A program made the translations under genes and the position numbers. From assembly GCA_900696665.1 (NCBI GenBank), contig CAADGY010000217.1, positions 124,001 to 188,000 on the forward strand: a stretch of 64,000 bases of DNA, read 5' to 3'. The notes under the pieces are model-generated. The model searched no databases and was not told the DNA's origin. It worked only from the letters and a program-made list of their open reading frames with translations. The DNA comes from an uncultured Acidobacteriota bacterium (GTDB taxonomy: Bacteria; Acidobacteriota; Terriglobia; Bryobacterales; Bryobacteraceae). Numbering within the stretch: the first letter of the stretch is position 1; the number at the start of each line of letters is the position of its first letter. Shown here piece after piece: positions 1 to 9,308 of the stretch.

Positions 1-1616
1 GGTGATTCGTCCCACCAGACCCAGCGGTCTTCGCGGCCCAGGCGGCTCTGAATCGCCCACGAGTAGCGGCGGTAAGGTTTTGACAGCCGCACTTTCGTGA
101 CGTGATACTGCACGTCGAACCGGGACAGGCCCGGATGCAGCGTGTTGGCCGACAGAAACGGGATGCGGCCCATCTTGGGAAAGTGGCGGCGGTACAGTTC
201 GCTGTAGATTTTGTGCTTTACGCGGAGGTCATAGGGAATGCCGCCAGTCGCCTCGAAAAACGCACGGCTCAATCCGGGGTTGAAAGTCAACACATGCGCC
301 GAATAAACTTTTACCGGGTTCTGCCCGGTTCGGTTGCGCATACGATTGCGAACTATGAACTCCGAGGTTCCGAACCCATCGTCGGAATATCTACTCGACT
401 CCCGCCGGAATATATCCAGAAACGACTGATACAACTCGCGGGCAAAGGACTCCCGGAACAACAACCGTGCCGCCCGCCACAATTTGTGATCTTCCAGCCG
501 GCATTTCACGCGCATCAGTTCGGCGAAGTCGCCTCCATGGGCGCCGCCAGGCGGGGTGATGAGGGCGCCCGGCACCAGACCTTCCCAAATTGACGTCATA
601 TCGGGCTTCAAATAGGCCGAAAGCTGCGCAATATACAGATACAGGCTGGGAGTGGAAACTTCATTCAGCACGACATAATTGACGTACTCTTCTGTGCCAT
701 AGTAGCTGCGCACCGGCATGTGACATTCCGGGATAATTCCGAAGCGGCGAGCTACACGGCGCGCCAGGCGGCCATCCATGTTCAAGCTCTCGTCGGGATG
801 CTCCATCGTCACAATGCGCGTGGTAAACCCCATTTCCTTCACTACCGTGAGAATCAGGCGCGAATCGAAACCGCCGCTCAGTGGAACGGTTCCTTCGCGC
901 GAGTGCTCGCCGTAGGCGGCAATGGTGGCGCGCAGCGTGCCGGCAATCGCGTCTACATCCACTTGCTCGATGCGGTCCAGTTGTTTGGGTTCGGGATACC
1001 GCCAGTAGGAGGAATGCTCCAGGCGCCGCTGCGCCATGTCATAGACGTAAACGCTGCCGGGTGCGGCTCGGCGTATCCCGTTCACACTGGTGTGATCGCC
1101 CAGCCAGTGGCCGGTCGCGATGAAAGCGCCCCATCCGGCGGTATCAGGCTCGAGCGCCACCAGTCCCGTGGCCATGATGGCTTTGATATCGCTGGAGAAC
1201 AAAAGATAGCCATTGGACTCCGCCATGTACAGCGGCTGCAGCCCGATGAAATCTGTCACAATCGCCAGGCGTTTACCGGTCTCGTCCCACAGCACGGCGA
1301 CGAAGGCGCCGTCCAGTGAAGAGATTTCCTTCACCGCGGTGGAAAAATCCTGCGTGGCAATCCTGTCCAGACGCTGATCGAGGAGGCCCTCAACCGAAAT
1401 GGGCACACCCGCGAAAACAAGCAGGTTGCCGCCGTTCCGCCGCAAGAAACGGACCTGGGACGCCCGATGGGTTCCGGGCGTATATGCCACGCCGCCACAG
1501 GCTAGCTCGAAATATCTGGCTTCGTCAGATTCCCGGAACTTCTGGGCTCCGCCCATCCGGCGGATCAACTCGCGTGTCAAATCCGCATCCGGATGTAAGG
1601 CAATTGACAACTTCAT
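1..1616 (-). CDS. asparagine synthetase B-like protein (C-terminus cut by window edge)
   Basis: This is probably an ATP-dependent amide-forming enzyme of the asparagine synthetase / beta-lactam synthetase superfamily. Translation from the ATG at 1616 stays open to the window edge. A GATase-II-like half is visible around residues 100-150 (LDGAFVAVLWD, IGLQPLY, LLFSSDIKAIM). The PP-loop SGGFDSR is at about 247-253. The protein starts MKLSIALHP, so the catalytic N-terminal Cys of true glutamine-hydrolysing enzymes is absent and glutaminase activity is unlikely. It lies 11 nt after another AsnB-like gene on the same strand and downstream of a flippase, which suggests modification of a surface glycan. 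The substrate is unknown. The AsnB-fold call is firm; the function is inferred. Confidence 0.85.
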   Translation of the reverse strand, partial: MKLSIALHPDADLTRELIRRMGGAQKFRESDEARYFELACGGVAYTPGTHRASQVRFLRRNGGNLLVFAGVPISVEGLLDQRLDRIATQDFSTAVKEISSLDGAFVAVLWDETGKRLAIVTDFIGLQPLYMAESNGYLLFSSDIKAIMATGLVALEPDTAGWGAFIATGHWLGDHTSVNGIRRAAPGSVYVYDMAQRRLEHSSYWRYPEPKQLDRIEQVDVDAIAGTLRATIAAYGEHSREGTVPLSGGFDSRLILTVVKEMGFTTRIVTMEHPDESLNMDGRLARRVARRFGIIPECHMPVRSYYGTEEYVNYVVLNEVSTPSLYLYIAQLSAYLKPDMTSIWEGLVPGALITPPGGAHGGDFAELMRVKCRLEDHKLWRAARLLFRESFARELYQSFLDIFRRESSRYSDDGFGTSEFIVRNRMRNRTGQNPVKVYSAHVLTFNPGLSRAFFEATGGIPYDLRVKHKIYSELYRRHFPKMGRIPFLSANTLHPGLSRFDVQYHVTKVRLSKPYRRYSWAIQSRLGREDRWVWWDES

Positions 1617-1627
1617 GTAAGACCTCT

Positions 1628-3124
1628 TTAGCCGCCTCCCCCCTGAAGAAATGCACCCAAATTCACGAAGTAAAGAATACTCCTTATTCTGCCAAACATT
1701 TGAGCCGCATAGGAGGGCCTTGCCACTGCATAACCCAATCGAGGCAGCAGATATTTCAAATCCAGAAACCCGCTGCTCCGGCTGATGCATTCCAATGCGG
1801 CTTCTGCCATGATGCGGCTGAGACGCCAGGGGGCGCGGTAATTCGGTGTAATACTGCCGGCATAGGGCACATCGGCATATTGAGGATAGGCACGCGCAAT
1901 GACATCGGTGTGCAGGTTGTGGTCCAGTGTTTCTTCCGCCGGAAGACTGGACAAGAAATCGTACAGATCGGGATCCAGATACGGCGCATACACACACGGA
2001 ATTTCCGACTGTACCGCGTAGGGAGACAACGCGATTTCCCGCCGAGTTCTGTTCCAGAAATAGAAATTGGCCACCGGGTTCGGAGCGTTATAATATCGCT
2101 CCGCTTCGGCCGCGATTGCTTCGGCCGCCAGTTCCCCGGAAAACCGCGTGCGCCATTCCAGGGCGAGCATATGCTCCGGCCCCGGCCACATCACTGCTCG
2201 CGCGAAATCATGGCCGCGCCCGGCGCGAATCATCTCCTGCTGCCCGCGTTCCTGAAACGCCCCGGCGGAAAAAATCCCTCCCGCAATACCGTCATAGCTC
2301 GACTCAATGCCGCGCGATTGCATATAACGCGCCACGGGAAGAAACAGGAGATGCTCATCGCTCAGGCACCGTGTGATGTGGAAACGCTCACGCTCCGCGC
2401 GAACGTACGAGGGTGGCTGCCGCACCACGACATGCGCCGTTCCAGTGGCCCCGGCAATCTGCGCTGCCGCCCAGGTTTCTTGCGCGCGAAAAGCGGGAAA
2501 GGCTTCGGCGGTGACGCAGAATTGCGGCTTGTGCCCGCAAGCGAGCAGTTCCAGCAGGATGTGGCGGGAATCGCGGCCTCCACTTAACGGCATGGCGAAC
2601 CTGTCACTGGTGGGAGGATGTCTTCGGATGGACTGACGGAACAGGTCTATATACGCACTGGCGATTTCGTCCCTGCTATACCGGCTTGCCGGCGCAATGT
2701 GGCGATGCCCTTGCACGTGGAGCTGTCCGTCCCGCCAGCACAGGCGGCCATCGGGCGGCATGGCCTTGATGTGGCGGAATGGCGTGCTCTCCCCCAGAAA
2801 AAACCCGAGCCGCAGGAAGACGGCGAGAGCTGCATCGTCCAGCTCCCACATACCCGTCAGTTTCACGAGTTTTGGCAGTGAGGGAGATATTGCGATCCAG
2901 CCGCCGCCGGTGGTGTAGAAGAGTGGATAGAAGCCGTACCGGTCGTTTTCGGCTTCGAGCGCGCTCCCCGTCCAACGCCAGCGGGCGAAGATGCCGCCGG
3001 GCTTGTCACGGCCGGGCAAAGGAATTGTGTAGCCGAAGGATGCCTGTAAAAGTCCCTCTGAAACAAATTGGCCTTCGTTCGTGCGGCGGACGCGGAACCA
3101 GGATTCGGAGGAGCAGGCGCTCAT
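1628..3124 (-). CDS. asparagine synthetase B-like PP-loop protein
   Basis: The 498-residue product is a second AsnB-family protein. Residues 1-150 resemble a degenerate GATase-II domain (DRYGFYPLFY, WIAISPSLPKL) without a Cys at position 2. The ATP-pyrophosphatase P-loop SGGRDSRH is at about 181-188. The ATG overlaps the stop of the upstream flippase gene as ATGA, so the two are translationally coupled; the next AsnB-like gene follows 11 nt later. Two consecutive AsnB-like proteins of this shape suggest amidation or amide-bond chemistry on a sugar or lipid-linked intermediate. True asparagine biosynthesis is unlikely because the glutaminase nucleophile is missing. Known: family fold. Inferred: role in polysaccharide decoration. 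Confidence 0.85.
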   Translation of the reverse strand: MSACSSESWFRVRRTNEGQFVSEGLLQASFGYTIPLPGRDKPGGIFARWRWTGSALEAENDRYGFYPLFYTTGGGWIAISPSLPKLVKLTGMWELDDAALAVFLRLGFFLGESTPFRHIKAMPPDGRLCWRDGQLHVQGHRHIAPASRYSRDEIASAYIDLFRQSIRRHPPTSDRFAMPLSGGRDSRHILLELLACGHKPQFCVTAEAFPAFRAQETWAAAQIAGATGTAHVVVRQPPSYVRAERERFHITRCLSDEHLLFLPVARYMQSRGIESSYDGIAGGIFSAGAFQERGQQEMIRAGRGHDFARAVMWPGPEHMLALEWRTRFSGELAAEAIAAEAERYYNAPNPVANFYFWNRTRREIALSPYAVQSEIPCVYAPYLDPDLYDFLSSLPAEETLDHNLHTDVIARAYPQYADVPYAGSITPNYRAPWRLSRIMAEAALECISRSSGFLDLKYLLPRLGYAVARPSYAAQMFGRIRSILYFVNLGAFLQGGGG

Positions 3125-4683
3125 CCGGGGATCCCCGTCCCGGAACTCGCCAGTTCCCGCTCACCCCGCAGATATTTCCACGCCGACCAGATCGCACCGT
3201 ACAGGCGGGGCCGGTCTCCAGGCCGCATCACAAAAATAAACGCCAGTGCGGTACCAACGGCCCCGATAATAGCCGCGTCGAGGAGCAACGGCTTCCACGC
3301 CACAGGCAAAATAACCCGCTTTAACCAGAGACCGAAGATCCACATGCCCACCCCCAGTATTACCGGCCTGCCGATCCCTTCCAGAATGTAACGGCGGATA
3401 GAAACCCCTACCAGGCGGCGCATCAGCCAAGGCACCAGTACCGTGTGCGATAGGAACATGGGAATCGTTGTCGCTATTGCAATTCCTGCCACATCGTATT
3501 TTTGGATGAGCACGACTGCCAGGATCACATTGATAACGCTTTCGCAAGCAATCATAATGGCAAAACTTTTCTGCTTGGCCACCGCAAAAAGAAATTGCCA
3601 GGACATACTGTGCATGGTTCGGGGAATCTGCGATGCCAGCAGTAAATACAAGACAATATCGGTTCGAAACTGCCAAGGTCCTTCAGTGAACCGGGCTCCA
3701 ATCCACAATGACATGAACTCACGCCCGTAGGCGAACAAGAACGCCGAAGACATAGTCAAGATGAAAGAACTGTACCGGACGCCGGCGTAGTAAATCGAGA
3801 AAACCTGGTTGTATTCCTGGCGGGCCCAATGATGCACCAGGTTGGGCCGCAGGGCTTGCGTGATCGAGGAGCATGCGCTCGTGATCGTCCGGACGATGAG
3901 ACGGGCAAACGAATAGTTTGCAACCCACCTGGCGCCAAGAAAAAGAGTGATGAAGGTGACATCCTTGCGGGCGATGAGCATGCCTGAAATAGTGATCGTC
4001 GCGTTCTGAAGACCATACGAAGCCAGATGCCACAGGCTCTTCCAACTCGCCGCGCGCAGCGATATTTTGGCCTCCGGCACATACCGCCGGCTGTTCCGCA
4101 GAAGGGAGCTCCAGTAGATGAGTTTCCCCGCCAGTTGTGCCACCACCAGTCCCATCAGCCCGGGGTACCAGAGCAGGAAAAGGTACATCAGAAGAGAAGA
4201 GACCAGCCGGGCGACAATCTCGCTGGTACTCACCAGAAACTGGCGGCGGCTTCCAATCAGCACTGCCGCAAACAGCTCCATGGGCATTCCGATGCAAAAG
4301 ATCGTCAGAAAAAGCACTGCTGCGCTGATCACTTCCATCTGGCTCACATTGCCTCGCCCGAAGGTTGGATCGATAAACAGTACCGTCACGATGGTGGTGA
4401 TGAAGGCAAAACTGGAAATGGAAAGAAGGCCAAAAAACGCGGAGCTTACGTAACACTTTACATTCTGCTCCTGCTCATTAGCCAGGGATTTGCCAACGAA
4501 ATAGTTCACCGCGCCACGGACGCCGAAGTCCAGCAATCCGTAGTAGCTCAGCATCTCGCCGAACAGTGCCCAGATGCCATAGCGCATGTCTCCAAGCCGA
4601 TGCAGGATGTACGGCGACAAAAAGAACGCGATGATAATGCTCGATGCGAAACTCAGCAGGCTGAAGAAGACGTTCGCGACCAT
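3121..4683 (-). CDS. oligosaccharide flippase, Wzx/RfbX-type (MATE/MOP superfamily)
   Basis: The 520-residue integral membrane protein has about 12-14 hydrophobic segments, beginning right after the start (VFFSLLSFASSIIIAFFLSPYIL). Its N-terminal pattern (RLGDMRYGIWALFGEML, LDFGVRGAVNYFVG) is typical of polysaccharide biosynthesis transporters that flip lipid-linked repeat units across the inner membrane. The length fits the family. It is the first gene of a minus-strand operon with the two AsnB-like genes and overlaps the next start by four bases. With the Wzy-like gene encoded divergently 400 bp away, this is a Wzx/Wzy-dependent polysaccharide assembly layout. No clear Shine-Dalgarno sequence precedes the ATG. 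Confidence 0.88.
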   Translation of the reverse strand: MVANVFFSLLSFASSIIIAFFLSPYILHRLGDMRYGIWALFGEMLSYYGLLDFGVRGAVNYFVGKSLANEQEQNVKCYVSSAFFGLLSISSFAFITTIVTVLFIDPTFGRGNVSQMEVISAAVLFLTIFCIGMPMELFAAVLIGSRRQFLVSTSEIVARLVSSLLMYLFLLWYPGLMGLVVAQLAGKLIYWSSLLRNSRRYVPEAKISLRAASWKSLWHLASYGLQNATITISGMLIARKDVTFITLFLGARWVANYSFARLIVRTITSACSSITQALRPNLVHHWARQEYNQVFSIYYAGVRYSSFILTMSSAFLFAYGREFMSLWIGARFTEGPWQFRTDIVLYLLLASQIPRTMHSMSWQFLFAVAKQKSFAIMIACESVINVILAVVLIQKYDVAGIAIATTIPMFLSHTVLVPWLMRRLVGVSIRRYILEGIGRPVILGVGMWIFGLWLKRVILPVAWKPLLLDAAIIGAVGTALAFIFVMRPGDRPRLYGAIWSAWKYLRGERELASSGTGIPG

Positions 4684-5085
4684 ATCAGAGAAGGCACCAG
4701 AGGCATGGACTGTGCGCCCTCTTGACAGGACGCCTTCTCCTCAAAATTGAGTCAGACTGAACCAAGCACATGATTGGGGAAGGCTCTACGAACCTATTTC
4801 AGGTTACCATCCGCTCCTGTGCAGACACCCATTGAGGTACAGGAGAGATCGCGCTCCAGAGAGCACACGCCATTGTGAAAGGAACAACACTCTGTATTCC
4901 CGTCAAATTCGTGGCAATCAGCATGTGTGAGTGGCAGCCCGGCAAAACGGGCTGATTGTGCGCTCCTGAAAATGGTATCCATAGCGGGGAATATGTCTCT
5001 CTCTATGCGGTCTATCCAGGTACTACCGTGTATTGGACCCATTGCTTTATGCTGGAATTCGGAAGCTCAGTAAACCCGCACCGGC
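4684..5085. other. intergenic region between divergent flippase and Wzy-like genes
   Basis: The 402-bp gap must hold the promoters of the two divergent polysaccharide operons. A TTGACA hexamer lies at 4722-4727 on the plus strand, but no convincing -10 follows at the right distance. An 82-codon minus-strand frame at 4794-5042 encodes a Cys-containing peptide with no recognisable family and no ribosome-binding site, so I do not call it a gene. A near-palindrome CTCAAAATTGAG lies at 4740-4751. Confidence 0.4.
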
Positions 5086-6474
5086 GTGAAATATCCGAAT
5101 CGCACTTCCATTAATCCATTGCCGGCTACGGCACGGCCTGCCGCGGCCAGACCGGCGGGCCAAATCACTCCAGCCGCCCCCGCCGGACTTGCAGTCGGTG
5201 CGGGACTGCTCACCATTCTGTATGTGCTTATCGTGTATGGGCGGTTGCCGGAAATCCTGATCCCGATCCCGATGCTGGCCTTCGCCGTCGCGGTGCCGGC
5301 GCTGGGTCTGACGTTAATCACCGGTGGGCTGCTGCGCGCAGGGCAGACCAGTGCGGGCAAGATGCTGCTTGTACTCACCGCGTGGCTGATCTTGTGTATT
5401 CCTTTCAGCGAATGGCCGGGCGGGAGCTTCAATCTGATCGTACGGCAAATGTGGCTGAAGTCCGTCGCGTTGTACTTCATTATTGCCGGGAACATCGTGA
5501 CGTTTCATCAGTACCGCAAGCTGATTTATAGCATCGCGCTTTCGCTGCTTCTGATCGTGGCGGGCACGGCGGTTTGGGGCGCCGCCAGGATGGGGCGTCT
5601 TTCCGCGGGAGAGGGCCTTCTCGGCAATCCCAACGACTTTGCGGTGCATCTGTTGGTCGCCGCTCCTTTTCTTTACTTCATCCTGCAAACGCGGGGGCTG
5701 GCATCGTTCCGTGGCCTGCTTGCACTGGGCGTCCTGGCCGGAGTGCTGTTGCTGGTGCTCAAGACCGGTTCCCGGGCGGGACTGCTCACCATGGCCGCCT
5801 TTTTGGGCTATCAGTTCTTTCGCGGAACGCTCCGGACGAAAATTATGCTTTCGATGGCGGCTTTAGCCGGACTGGCGATACTACCCGCCGTCGTCCCCCA
5901 GGAAGCATGGGTGCGCTACCTGACGATTTTTTCCGACGTGGATCAATCGGAATATGACACCAGACAGGTGGAGTTCGCGCAAGGATCAAAAGAGGCGCGC
6001 ATCGAACTGCTTAAAGAAAGCATCTGGATTACGATTCATAACCCTGTGTTTGGTGTGGGGCCGGGTATGTTCTCTCAGGCTAGCGCGGAGAAAACGGAGG
6101 CGGCTGGGCAGCGTGCACGCTGGAGCCAGACCCACAACAGCTTCACGCAAATAGCCAGCGAATCGGGGATACTTGCGGGCGTGCTCTATGCCGCGTTAGT
6201 GTTGCTGGCCATCCGTCGTGGATGGAGCCTCAACCGGTTGGCGAGACGCAATCCTGGTGCAAAAGAATTCAGCATCGCGGCAGACGTTCTGGCGCAATCC
6301 ACCGTCTGCTTCGTCGTAGGAGCGTTTTTCGGAAATTACGCCTATATGATGTACATGCCATTGCTGGTCGGTTGTGCGGAAAGCCTGCATAAGATTGCCG
6401 TGCGAGAGTTGCCGGTGCAGGTTCCCTCGCCAGTGGCGTCGCGAATTTCACCGCGGCGTGTCGCGCCGCACTAA
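5086..6474 (+). CDS. O-antigen ligase/polymerase family membrane protein (Wzy/WaaL-like)
   Basis: The 462-residue membrane protein has about 11 hydrophobic segments. It carries family landmarks of the Wzy_C domain: LGNPNDFAVHLLVAAPFLYF (about 183-202), TGSRAGLLTMAAFLGYQF (about 230), a large periplasmic loop around 285-340, and THNSFTQIASESGILAG (about 347-363). It would polymerise or ligate lipid-linked glycan units on the periplasmic face. The start is GTG at 5086 with a poor ribosome-binding site; an internal start cannot be excluded, although the N-terminal 35 residues are Ala/Pro-rich cytosolic sequence. Its 3' end overlaps the convergent methyltransferase gene by 27 bp. Confidence 0.82.
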   Translation: MKYPNRTSINPLPATARPAAARPAGQITPAAPAGLAVGAGLLTILYVLIVYGRLPEILIPIPMLAFAVAVPALGLTLITGGLLRAGQTSAGKMLLVLTAWLILCIPFSEWPGGSFNLIVRQMWLKSVALYFIIAGNIVTFHQYRKLIYSIALSLLLIVAGTAVWGAARMGRLSAGEGLLGNPNDFAVHLLVAAPFLYFILQTRGLASFRGLLALGVLAGVLLLVLKTGSRAGLLTMAAFLGYQFFRGTLRTKIMLSMAALAGLAILPAVVPQEAWVRYLTIFSDVDQSEYDTRQVEFAQGSKEARIELLKESIWITIHNPVFGVGPGMFSQASAEKTEAAGQRARWSQTHNSFTQIASESGILAGVLYAALVLLAIRRGWSLNRLARRNPGAKEFSIAADVLAQSTVCFVVGAFFGNYAYMMYMPLLVGCAESLHKIAVRELPVQVPSPVASRISPRRVAPH

Positions 6475-7251
6475 GCTTTCCTGGGCCTCACTACGGCTTG
6501 CATCCGGCTTTCGGAGAACGGCAATAATGTTTGTCCTCAGATGGCGGAAGCGCTCCGAGGAGATCACTCGCAGGTATAGCAGTTCTGGAATAGCTAATGG
6601 ACCCAGAGCCGCAGTGACAGCCGATGAATTGATCTGCCGTAGATCCAGAACATCAAACCCGGAGGCCAATGCCATCTGCTGGACACAAACAACATCATTC
6701 AGGCGATAGTACGTAGGATATACATCTTCAGCCGGCCGGTTCTCCAGGATGTGGGCGAATTTTCTGTTAACCGCGTATGGCATGTGCCTTGCCAGCCGAA
6801 TCGACGGCGCAATTCGATTCGGTGTATGGAAGATAAACAAGCCACAGGGACGGAGCACACGCTGGATTTCCGCCAGCACATCCAACGGCTTCGTCAGGTG
6901 TTCTACTACCATGTTCGCCGTCACGACATCGAAATACCGGTCGATAAACGGTAGCCTCTGGGCATCTGCCGCCACGAGATCCCTTATGGTCCGGTGCGAC
7001 TTCATTTGCACGAAATCAAGATCTACTCCCACAGCGTGCAAACAACGATTCACCAACTCGCGTTCTTGTTCTAACATCCATCTGCCGAACAACTCGTGCC
7101 CACACCCAAGGTCAAGCCAGCGGCAAGAACGCTGAATGCAATTGTCCAATACTTCCCGGTATTCGTACTGAGAGTACCGGAGACTTGGCGCGATTATCTT
7201 CTGGAGCGTCCAATAGATACGGTACATGACGCACCGTGTCCGCCTGATCAT
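6448..7251 (-). CDS. class I SAM-dependent methyltransferase
   Basis: The 267-residue protein has a Methyltransf_11-like Rossmann fold. Motif I is WLDLGCGHELFGRWML (about 46-61), the acidic strand-2 end is AVGVDLD, motif II is AADAQRLPFIDRYFDVVTANMVVEHL, and a post-II FHTPNR follows. It likely O- or N-methylates a sugar, consistent with its position at the end of the minus-strand glycosyltransferase operon (about 100 nt after the GT at 7355-8578). A second in-frame ATG at codon 9 is an alternative start. The substrate is not determinable from sequence. Confidence 0.82.
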   Translation of the reverse strand: MIRRTRCVMYRIYWTLQKIIAPSLRYSQYEYREVLDNCIQRSCRWLDLGCGHELFGRWMLEQERELVNRCLHAVGVDLDFVQMKSHRTIRDLVAADAQRLPFIDRYFDVVTANMVVEHLTKPLDVLAEIQRVLRPCGLFIFHTPNRIAPSIRLARHMPYAVNRKFAHILENRPAEDVYPTYYRLNDVVCVQQMALASGFDVLDLRQINSSAVTAALGPLAIPELLYLRVISSERFRHLRTNIIAVLRKPDASRSEAQESLVRRDTPR

Positions 7252-7354
7252 CGCTTAATAAGAGTATTGCACCCGATTAGCGATTAGCAAGCCCTATCTG
7301 ATTGCCAGGGAATATGACCGTTTGCTGTGCTCCGGGGCAGCTACATAACGAGGG

Positions 7355-8578
7355 TTATCTATCCGCCGTCTCCTCGATCCATTTCGATAACGGTATCGCC
7401 TGAAGTGAAGCATCGTAAGTATCGAGGAACCAACTGCTCGGTTCATGGTATCCACTTGGAAAGGAAGCGGCCTTCAGCACTCCCATGTCCAGTTGTTCTT
7501 CGGAATCTTCCGGATGCAGGCAGACGTACGGAATGCCACTTTTCTCCAGAATATGTTCCGTAGGGGACTCCAATCGTGTACAGGCAATTACTGCACGCCC
7601 GGTACGCACGTAAAAATATACTTTCGCGGGCACCTGGAGACGGCTCCTGTCCATAAAATCCAGCATCAGGAGCACATCGGAATCACGCATGATCTGCTCA
7701 GACTTTTGCTTATCCGGCTGTGGTGGGTCGTGCGATACGCAGCCGGTCTCCATCAGGCGCTGGAATATCTCCTCCGAGAGGATCGACGGCGGCATATCAC
7801 CATAAAAAGCGATCCGCAACTGGTCCGGGGCGAGACGGCCTTTCCCGATCAGACGGTGCACTGCCCGCAACATGTACATCGGGTCGCGTCCCGCGTATAC
7901 GCTACCCACGTGAGTGATGAGCTTACCGTTGCGAGGCGGCAGGGCCGGTATGGTTTGAAAGTCTTCCGGATCAAAGCCGTTCGGCAGCACGCGGATCTTG
8001 TGCGCAAACTCGGGGTATCTTTCTTTCCACAGTGCCAGCACGGGATCGGTATTGGCGATCACCACATCGGCACCGCCTATGATCCTGCGCTCAAAGAAAG
8101 GATCGAAGTGACGGGAGCGGCTCACCTTCCGGCGGAGATTGTCCCTCATCGGGTCGCGGAAATCGGCGATCCAGCGGACGCCATATCGTTTTTTGAGCCA
8201 CCATGCGGCCAGGTGGGTGTGAATGGGTGGGGAAGTGGAGATCACGACAGGCTGGGGCGTTTCCTTCATCCACCGTGCGGCGTAACGGGTCGCTCCCGGA
8301 ACCCAGACAATGCCCGCATCGTAGAAAATCATCAGTCGCAGGGCAAGATCGGTGTAGATCGCCAGCTTTCGCGGATCACCCGGTATTTTGCCCGGTATCC
8401 GGAAAATGTTGCCCTGCTCCTCAGGTTTCGTGCCGGTTGTGGAGGAAAGCACCTGCACGGGATGCCCGAGCCGGCTCAGGTACTTGGAAAAACGGTAGGC
8501 TCGCCAAGCTCCAATCTCCGAATCGGGCGGGTAAACATAGGTAAGAATCAGAACAGGCTGGCGAGTCGTCATGTCCAA
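7355..8578 (-). CDS. glycosyltransferase family 4
   Basis: The 407-residue cytosolic GT-B glycosyltransferase begins with the GT4-like N-terminal motif LILTYVYPPDSEIGAWRAYRF. It contains RWIADFRDPMRDN and ADVVIANTDPVLALWKERYPE in the acceptor half, and LPNGFDPEDF plus a second Rossmann half (LITHVGSVYAGRDP). The C-terminal donor-site segment VYFYVRTGRAVIACTRLESPTEHIL replaces the classic EX7E loop. It resembles WcaI/WbuB-type enzymes and the product of 59340-60704. Upstream on the same strand are PP-loop, MurF-like and GT genes, separated from it by the toxin-antitoxin cassette on the opposite strand. The sugar donor is unknown. Confidence 0.85.
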   Translation of the reverse strand: MDMTTRQPVLILTYVYPPDSEIGAWRAYRFSKYLSRLGHPVQVLSSTTGTKPEEQGNIFRIPGKIPGDPRKLAIYTDLALRLMIFYDAGIVWVPGATRYAARWMKETPQPVVISTSPPIHTHLAAWWLKKRYGVRWIADFRDPMRDNLRRKVSRSRHFDPFFERRIIGGADVVIANTDPVLALWKERYPEFAHKIRVLPNGFDPEDFQTIPALPPRNGKLITHVGSVYAGRDPMYMLRAVHRLIGKGRLAPDQLRIAFYGDMPPSILSEEIFQRLMETGCVSHDPPQPDKQKSEQIMRDSDVLLMLDFMDRSRLQVPAKVYFYVRTGRAVIACTRLESPTEHILEKSGIPYVCLHPEDSEEQLDMGVLKAASFPSGYHEPSSWFLDTYDASLQAIPLSKWIEETADR

Positions 8579-8585
8579 CTGTCGA

Positions 8586-8610
8586 TGCTAGCATCCTCAC
8601 GGCTGTGCCC
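8586..8610. repeat. direct repeat, left copy flanking the Phd/PIN cassette
   Basis: This 25-bp sequence starting TGCTAGCATCCTC and ending GGCTGTGCCC recurs at 9309-9333 with one substitution, 723 bp away. The two copies bracket the toxin-antitoxin pair. This copy lies just upstream of the ATG of the minus-strand glycosyltransferase. Confidence 0.9.
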
Positions 8611-8649
8611 AACAGGGTACAATTTATCTATTTTGGTTAAGCTGGATAT

Positions 8650-8901
8650 GTGAAGTACGTATCAGCAACTGATGCCAAACAGCGGTTGGCTGCCTTGCTG
8701 GATGCGGCACAACGCGAACCCGTTGTCATCCGCCGGCAGAACCGTGATGTAGCGGTCCTGCTTTCGTCGCAGGAGTATAACCGTTTGCGCGCTCTGAATG
8801 CTGCCGAGTTCCAGCGCTTCTGCGATCAAATCGGCGAAGCCGTAGTTGCACGGGGGCTCACTGAAGACAAACTGGCTGAGATCCTCTCGGATGACCGGTA
8901 G
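8650..8901 (+). CDS. Phd/YefM-family antitoxin
   Basis: The 83-residue protein has the classic Phd/YefM N-terminus: VSATDAKQRLAALLDAAQREPVVIRRQNRDVAVLLSS-type spacing, with a YNRLRAL helix. The C-terminal 25 residues would wrap the toxin. The start is GTG at 8650. Its stop overlaps the PIN toxin start by 11 nt, the usual antitoxin-first order of type II systems, and autoregulation by the pair is expected from the family. It runs opposite to the surrounding polysaccharide genes and lies between two direct repeats, so it looks inserted. Confidence 0.88.
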   Translation: MKYVSATDAKQRLAALLDAAQREPVVIRRQNRDVAVLLSSQEYNRLRALNAAEFQRFCDQIGEAVVARGLTEDKLAEILSDDR

Positions 8902-9304
8902 TCAGCGCATCGTTGCCGACAGCAATGTTCTAATCAGCAGGCTTCTACTTCCGCACTCCATTCCTGGCCAAGCGGTCCGCAAGGCCGTCGATACAGGCCA
9001 GCTCCTCGTGTCGGATGCCATGCTGGAGGAGCTTGCCAGCGTTCTTTCACGTCCGAAGTTCGACCCATACATCACCATTGGCGACAGGCAGGAATTTTTG
9101 CGGCTTCTGGGCCGCGTAGCCGAGCGCATCCCGATCATTTACACCGTCCACGCCTGCCGCGATTCAAAGGACAACATGATTCTTGAGGTAGCAGTGAACG
9201 GCAGCGCAGACCTAATCGTCACCGGCGATGGGGATCTCCTCACCCTCGGTACATTCCACGCAATTCCCGTCATTACTCTGGCCAGCTACATACGAATGCA
9301 ATAA
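8891..9304 (+). CDS. PIN-domain toxin (type II TA ribonuclease)
   Basis: This is a probable Mg-dependent RNase toxin of the PIN family (COG1569-like). From the ATG at 8891 the 137-residue product reads VADSNVLISRLLLP at its N-terminus (first catalytic Asp), followed by LVSDAMLEELASVLSRPKF with a conserved acidic residue. It then has CRDSKDNMILEVAVNG and SADLIVTGDGDLL (later acidic residues). All four expected acidic positions appear intact, so it should be active. The chosen start overlaps the antitoxin stop by 11 nt; an upstream in-frame codon at 8846 lies inside the antitoxin and is rejected. Confidence 0.88.
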   Translation: MTGSQRIVADSNVLISRLLLPHSIPGQAVRKAVDTGQLLVSDAMLEELASVLSRPKFDPYITIGDRQEFLRLLGRVAERIPIIYTVHACRDSKDNMILEVAVNGSADLIVTGDGDLLTLGTFHAIPVITLASYIRMQ

Positions 9305-9308
9305 GCAG

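Noticed and set aside
4794-5042. 82-codon minus-strand Cys-containing frame between flippase and Wzy-like genes
   Set aside because: No family resemblance, no ribosome-binding site, and it occupies the region that must hold two divergent promoters.
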